Below, in pieces: positions 6,020 to 9,443 of a DNA stretch of 9,443 nt. The translations under genes and the position numbers were made by a program. A model generated the notes under the pieces. The model did not search any database, was not told the DNA's origin, and saw only the letters and a list, made by a program, of their open reading frames with translations. Numbering within the stretch: the stretch's first letter is position 1; every line of letters starts with the position of its first letter. The stretch is taken from the NCBI GenBank assembly GCA_938003575.1, contig CALKYG010000386.1:1-9443 (forward strand), read 5' to 3'. The DNA comes from an uncultured Alphaproteobacteria bacterium. GTDB taxonomy: Bacteria > Pseudomonadota > Alphaproteobacteria > Caulobacterales > Parvularculaceae.

Positions 6020-7290
6020 CTTTGGCTTCGTCCGCCTTCGAGCTCAGCGGCAAGCCTCGTCCTCATGTCGGCGAGCGCCGATTGAACCGCGACGACAGCC
6101 TTTGCTTTCCTACGCCAGTCCGCAGCGGCGACCGCGGCGTCGCCGGTCAGCGCGTCGAGGTGTTGAAGCGCTCCCGCAATGTCGCCGGCGCTGATGCGCT
6201 CTTCCGCGCGAGCGAGTATCGCCGCAGGATTTGGGCCCTCGGCGGGGGCGGCCCGCCTCAACCGCACGAGCGAGGCCATGTTGGCGGCAAACCGCGACGC
6301 TAGCCCTGTCGCGCCCGCTCGGCGCGACGCCGCGAGCGCCTCATCGCGCATCGCCGGAAACGTCTCGTTCAGTGTGGCGAGCGTCGGCAGGCCAAACTCC
6401 GCAAACTCCAAAAGGGCTGGATCGGGCGCTAAGCCGGCCAAGTCTTCTATGGCGTCGAGTTCCGATTTGAAGGGCGCTCCGGACGCAGCTTTTTCGGAGA
6501 CTGCAAGAAGCAACAGCGCCGCTCTCACCATGCGCGACACCGGCGCGCCTTTCGCCTGTATGGCGTCGAGCTCCGCCGAAAGACGGGCGACCTCCGCCGT
6601 TTGGGATTCCGCATACTGACGTTCATTTGCGAGCTCGCGTGACAGTCGCGAGACCTCGATCGACAACGACGCAACATCCGCGTCGGCAGTCTTGTTCTTC
6701 GACACGCCGGCTTCTGGCTCGGTCTCGAGCTTTTCAAGCGCGGCCGCTGCATCGGGGGATGAAAGGTCAATCTCCGCCGGTGCGGCGCCTTCCCTCTCGA
6801 ACATTTTCGCTGCGTCTTTCGCCGCATTCTGCAACGACTGGTTTACGGATGACTCGGCGGGCGGCGGCGGCAGTTCGGAGATTGCGCCCTCCGCAGAGCG
6901 AGGCGCGAAGCGTTCAATCGTTTCGGCCCCGGCCTTCAATCCCTCGCCTGTTGAGTTGAATATCTTTCGCGCAGGCGTCTCTCCGGCTAACGGGCTTCCG
7001 GCGTTTTCAGCCGCGGCCGGCGGCGGCGACGGCTTGTCAAGATCGACGGAGGCCGGCCGATCCGGCGCATCAGCGCTGCCGTCAAGTTGCCGGCGCGCAA
7101 GAACAACGCCGGCGGCGACAATAGCGAGGAGGAAAAGGGCGGCTGCGGCGAGCTGGCCCCGACCCGACAACAGCGCGCTGCGCAGCGATCGGGTTGCGCC
7201 GCTCTTCGTCTCACCCGTGGTTTCGATCTGCGTTGGCAAGGGCCCGCCCCCGTCGCCGGCCGCTGAAGGTTCCAAAGTGTCGCCGTTCAT
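6016..7290 (-). CDS. mitofilin/Mic60-like inner-membrane protein (COG4223 type)
   Basis: This 424-residue protein has a hydrophilic cytoplasmic N-terminus (1-45) and one membrane segment (about 47-65). A Pro/Ala-rich linker (66-200) follows, then a heptad-like coiled coil (about 205-245, SLSIEVSRLSRELANERQ) and a helical C-terminal domain (250-424). That domain has the family's PFKSELDAIEDLAG, a LPTL...FP segment, and ILARAEERISAGDIAGAL followed by W392. This layout matches alphaproteobacterial homologues of mitochondrial Mic60, which form crista junctions in mitochondria and are linked to intracytoplasmic membranes in bacteria. Its position between hemD and hemY is the usual alphaproteobacterial one. 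It starts 51 bp after hemD, with only a weak GGTAGCGG before the ATG, and overlaps hemY by four bases. The membrane-shaping role is inferred from the family. An older reading is HemX-like, since enteric HemX has a similar plan. Confidence 0.82.
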   Translation of the reverse strand: MNGDTLEPSAAGDGGGPLPTQIETTGETKSGATRSLRSALLSGRGQLAAAALFLLAIVAAGVVLARRQLDGSADAPDRPASVDLDKPSPPPAAAENAGSPLAGETPARKIFNSTGEGLKAGAETIERFAPRSAEGAISELPPPPAESSVNQSLQNAAKDAAKMFEREGAAPAEIDLSSPDAAAALEKLETEPEAGVSKNKTADADVASLSIEVSRLSRELANERQYAESQTAEVARLSAELDAIQAKGAPVSRMVRAALLLLAVSEKAASGAPFKSELDAIEDLAGLAPDPALLEFAEFGLPTLATLNETFPAMRDEALAASRRAGATGLASRFAANMASLVRLRRAAPAEGPNPAAILARAEERISAGDIAGALQHLDALTGDAAVAAADWRRKAKAVVAVQSALADMRTRLAAELEGGRSQR

Positions 7291-7341
7291 ACCGCTACCA
7301 TTCGAGCAGACTCTCGATACTATAGGCGCCGCAGGCCCTGT

Positions 7342-8076
7342 TCACGAGACGCCGGGTTGCGGCGATTCCGCCCGCAGACGCTCTTCGACCAGGCGCAGCA
7401 TGGAGGAGGCGCTTTGGTCCGCTGCGACCTCGACGGTCTTCCAAGCGGACTGTTTGAGCGCGTCCGCAATAACAGCGCTCAAGCAGAGCGCCACGCAATG
7501 GCGGAGGCGGTTTTCAAGCCCGGCCCGGTGAACCTGTCCCAGAAACAGACGCGCTGAGCGCGGCGAAAAGAAGACGACGGCGGCTTTCTCGCTCCGTGCC
7601 GCCAGAATTCTGCGCGCCATCGGCGACAGATTCTCGACTTCGACCGCGTCATAGATGACGGCCCGGCGGGCCGCAACGCCTCTTGCCGACAGCAAGGCTT
7701 TCAGATCGCCTGCGCGCTCGCTTCCCGCAAGATGCAGAACGGTGCTTGTCGGTTTCGCCGCCGCAATGAGCTTCGCGAGGCTCTCTACTTCACCCTTTGC
7801 CGTTTCGATGTTGCTGAAACCCGCAGCCCTTGCCGCGGCGCCCGTCGCCTCTCCGACGGCGAAGACTTTCAGACGCCGCTCTCCAGAAACCGCCGCAAAC
7901 GCCCGAACACCGTTCGCTGACGTAAAAACAAGCGCGCCGACGCCATGGAGTTCGACGGGTTCCGTTCGATTTCGTATGACCATGACCGGCGAGACGATCG
8001 GATTTGCGCCGATGCGAAGAAGTTCCGCCGCAAACATGTCGGCGTCAGGCTGAGGGCGTGTGACGATCACTTTCAT
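7342..8076 (-). CDS. hemD: uroporphyrinogen-III synthase
   Basis: HemD closes the linear hydroxymethylbilane to uroporphyrinogen III while inverting ring D, the branch point for heme, siroheme and cobalamin, in the cytoplasm. Sequence is weakly conserved in this family, but the landmarks fit: VIVTRPQPDA (3-12), ALVFTSANGVRAF (48-60), VFAVGEATGAAARAAGF (71-87), VLHLAGSERAGDL (113-125), Y142 in VIYDAVE, and VVFFSPRSARLFL (167-179). Length is 244 residues, normal for the family. The frame runs open upstream to 8220, but the domain begins at the chosen start. The ATG at 8076 has GAAGG five bases before it. An ATG at 8088 is in frame four codons earlier but lacks a ribosome site; its own codons form the GAAGG. 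hemC, the usual upstream partner, is absent. This is the first gene of the leftward cluster. Confidence 0.92.
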   Translation of the reverse strand: MKVIVTRPQPDADMFAAELLRIGANPIVSPVMVIRNRTEPVELHGVGALVFTSANGVRAFAAVSGERRLKVFAVGEATGAAARAAGFSNIETAKGEVESLAKLIAAAKPTSTVLHLAGSERAGDLKALLSARGVAARRAVIYDAVEVENLSPMARRILAARSEKAAVVFFSPRSARLFLGQVHRAGLENRLRHCVALCLSAVIADALKQSAWKTVEVAADQSASSMLRLVEERLRAESPQPGVS

Positions 8077-8156
8077 TTTCGCCTTCATATCAGAAGACGC
8101 CGCAATTCGGGCTTGAAATTCTCGTCGCGCCCTGACCATGGGTAGCGCCACGCAAA
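8077..8156. promoter_or_regulatory. 80-bp divergent promoter region of hemD cluster and tsaD
   Basis: hemD reads left and tsaD reads right from this short region, so both promoters must lie in it or reach into the coding ends. A TTGAAA at 8113-8118 resembles a -35 element for tsaD, but no matching -10 follows at the right distance. GAAGG for hemD is at 8082-8086 on the complement. No operator palindrome was seen. Transcripts are likely to have very short leaders. Confidence 0.5.
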
Positions 8157-9281
8157 ATGAAGGGACGAAGTCTGGCGATCGACGCATACCGCGACCATCT
8201 GGTCCTCGGGATTGAGTCAAGCTGCGACGACACGGCTGCGGCCGTTGTCCGCGCGCGCGTCGGCGTTGCGCCCGAAATCCTGTCCAATGTGACGCTCGCC
8301 CAATATGAACACCATGCCGCCTTTGGCGGCGTAGTGCCGGAAATAGCCGCTCGCGCCCATGTCGAGAGGATCGATGCGATCATCGCTCAAGCGCTTGAAA
8401 TATCGGGTCATACCTTTGCCGATCTTGATGCGATAGCGGCGACGGCGGGTCCAGGGCTCATCGGCGGCGTAATGGTCGGCCTCACGACCGCGAAGGCGGC
8501 GGCGCTCACGCATGGCAAACCGCTCTTGCCCATTAATCATCTCGAAGGTCATGCATTGTCGGTCCGGTTGACTGACCATGTCGAGTTCCCATTCTTGCTC
8601 CTGCTCATATCAGGCGGCCATACTCAGCTGATCGAGATCCTCGGGATCGGATCCTACCGCCGGCTCGGCACCACCATTGACGACGCTGCGGGAGAAGCCT
8701 TCGACAAGTCAGCAAAGCTCTTGGGCCTCGGCCAGCCCGGCGGCCCGATGATTGAAATGGCGGCAGCCCGCGGCCACGCCGGACGGTATGACTTTCCAAA
8801 ACCGCTGGCCCAACGGGATGGGTGCGATTTTTCACTCTCCGGATTGAAAACCGCCCTTCGTCTTGAAGCCGAAGCAATAGCGCAGCCGACTGAGGCTGAT
8901 ATCGCCGATCTGGCGGCGTCCTTCCAGAGAGCGATCGCCGCGCACCTTGAAAACCGGACAGAGCGGGCGATGCAAATATTCGAAGCGGCGCATGACACTC
9001 GAACGCTTGTCGTCGCAGGCGGCGTCGCCGCCAACGCGGAGATACGATCGAGCCTTGACGGTCTCTGCCGTCGTCACGGCTGGCGGCTTGTCGTCCCACC
9101 GGCAAAATATTGCACCGACAACGGGGCGATGATCGCCTGGGCCGGGATCGAACGTCTTCGCGCCGGCCTTATCCCGTCACTTGAATCGGCGCTCGCCTTT
9201 GCGCCGCGAGCACGCTGGCCGCTGGCGGAGCCAATCGCCGGCCGTGAACATGGCGGCGGCAAGAAGGGGCCGAAGGCTTGA
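8157..9281 (+). CDS. tsaD: tRNA N6-adenosine threonylcarbamoyltransferase, TsaD/Kae1/Gcp family
   Basis: TsaD transfers the threonylcarbamoyl group from threonylcarbamoyl-AMP to A37 of ANN-decoding tRNAs, acting with TsaB and TsaE in the cytoplasm. The ASKHA-fold landmarks are all present: LVLGIESSCDDTAAAVV (15-31), HHAAFGGVVPEIAARAH (52-68), the metal-binding NHLEGH (H128, H132), ISGGHTQL (151-158), GTTIDDAAGEAFDK (171-184), VVAGGVAANAEIR (285-297) and CTDNGAMIAW with metal ligand D321. Length is 374 residues, a little long for the family. There are about thirteen residues before the usual N-terminus and a Gly/Lys-rich tail (GGGKKGPKA). The ATG at 8157 lacks a good ribosome site, and no other ATG in frame lies closer to the domain. 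Divergence from the heme genes is common in Hyphomicrobiales. Confidence 0.96.
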   Translation: MKGRSLAIDAYRDHLVLGIESSCDDTAAAVVRARVGVAPEILSNVTLAQYEHHAAFGGVVPEIAARAHVERIDAIIAQALEISGHTFADLDAIAATAGPGLIGGVMVGLTTAKAAALTHGKPLLPINHLEGHALSVRLTDHVEFPFLLLLISGGHTQLIEILGIGSYRRLGTTIDDAAGEAFDKSAKLLGLGQPGGPMIEMAAARGHAGRYDFPKPLAQRDGCDFSLSGLKTALRLEAEAIAQPTEADIADLAASFQRAIAAHLENRTERAMQIFEAAHDTRTLVVAGGVAANAEIRSSLDGLCRRHGWRLVVPPAKYCTDNGAMIAWAGIERLRAGLIPSLESALAFAPRARWPLAEPIAGREHGGGKKGPKA

Positions 9282-9289
9282 ATTTGCTG

Positions 9290-9330
9290 CGCAGCATTTT
9301 GCATGATGAACCGCAGCATTTTTCACGATG
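9290..9330. repeat. near-perfect 19-bp direct repeat with 22-bp period
   Basis: CGCAGCATTTTGCATGATG (9290-9308) is repeated as CGCAGCATTTTTCACGATG (9312-9330), 17 of 19 bases alike, three bases apart. The first copy overlaps a perfect 12-bp palindrome TGCTGCGCAGCA (9285-9296). It lies just after the tsaD stop and is AT-richer than the neighbouring genes. The two-turn spacing would suit a pair of protein sites on one DNA face. It may also be a simple local duplication. Confidence 0.6.
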
Positions 9331-9391
9331 CCTAATTAGATCAATGTGTTGGCTTATCGGCACATGATTGTCTCACCGACTCTGCCGGCAC

Positions 9392-9430
9392 AAAAAAACG
9401 CGGAAGCCGGGAGGGGGTGGCTTCCGCGTT
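9392..9430 (-). terminator. intrinsic terminator of a leftward gene beyond the right edge
   Basis: A perfect 12-bp stem, AACGCGGAAGCC (9397-9408) with GGCTTCCGCGTT (9419-9430), encloses a 10-base loop that is G-rich on the plus strand. On the minus strand the stem runs into seven T residues (9398-9392), a textbook Rho-independent terminator for transcription coming from the right. It is therefore the end of a leftward gene outside the window. On the plus strand it is followed only by CTTGCTTCG, so it may also stop tsaD transcripts, less efficiently, about 115 bp after that gene. Confidence 0.85.
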
Positions 9431-9443
9431 CTTGCTTCGTCGC

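Noticed and set aside
4854..6194. 446-codon rightward open frame opposite hemY and the end of the Mic60-like gene
   Set aside because: It is a shadow of the Ala/Arg-rich coding on the other strand. Its product is almost only Ala, Arg and Ser with no domain, whereas the leftward frames give recognisable families with coupled starts.
6692..7531. 279-codon rightward open frame opposite the Mic60-like gene and hemD end
   Set aside because: It spans a gene junction on the other strand, has low-complexity Ser/Ala/Pro composition and no recognisable motif.
9344..9365. ATGTG...CACAT inverted repeat and CTAATTAG (9332-9339) near the right end
   Set aside because: The arms are only five and four bases long and expected by chance. 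No promoter elements line up with a visible gene.
9354..9374. GGCACATGATTGTC as a sigma-54 promoter
   Set aside because: The GG element fits, but the required GC ten bases later is TC, and no rightward gene is visible downstream before the terminator.

Overview
The window is GC-rich, densely coded DNA from an alphaproteobacterium, most likely of the order Hyphomicrobiales (Rhizobiales). The evidence is the gene content. tsaD is transcribed divergently from a run of hemD, a mitofilin/Mic60-like gene and hemY. There is also a membrane-anchored TIGR02281-type aspartic protease and a COQ6-type ubiquinone hydroxylase. Placement near the methanotroph/Beijerinckiaceae branch is only an impression from protein character. 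No transposon, integrase, phage gene, tRNA, rRNA or CRISPR array was seen; this is chromosomal housekeeping sequence.

Layout, left to right. Positions 1-66 may hold the last codons of a rightward gene, followed by a short hairpin. An ammonium transporter gene (amt) reads leftward from 1446 to 154, with a possible 15-codon leader ORF overlapping its start. A gap of about 420 bp (1447-1866) holds an operator-like composite repeat. A UbiH/COQ6-family hydroxylase reads rightward from 1867 to 3114. It meets a leftward aspartic protease gene (3647-3111) tail to tail, and the two stop codons share the palindrome CTAG. A compact leftward cluster follows: hemD (8076-7342), a Mic60-like gene (7290-6016), hemY (6019-4553) and dapB (4544-3732). 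tsaD reads rightward from 8157 to 9281. The right end has a 22-bp-period direct repeat and a strong terminator oriented for a leftward gene outside the window.

Functionally, hemD makes uroporphyrinogen III for heme and related tetrapyrroles. hemY and the Mic60-like gene encode inner-membrane proteins: a TPR protein tied to the heme pathway and a membrane-shaping, coiled-coil protein. Stop-start overlaps and a ribosome binding site overlapping an upstream stop suggest the cluster is one transcript, with dapB (lysine and peptidoglycan precursor synthesis) as its last gene. hemC, which often sits between tsaD and hemD in related genomes, is absent here.

I found no convincing new multi-gene system. 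The points most worth a second look are the Mic60-like gene inside the heme operon, the absence of hemC, the two unexplained repeat structures, the possible leader ORF of amt and the altered C-terminal tail of the transporter.
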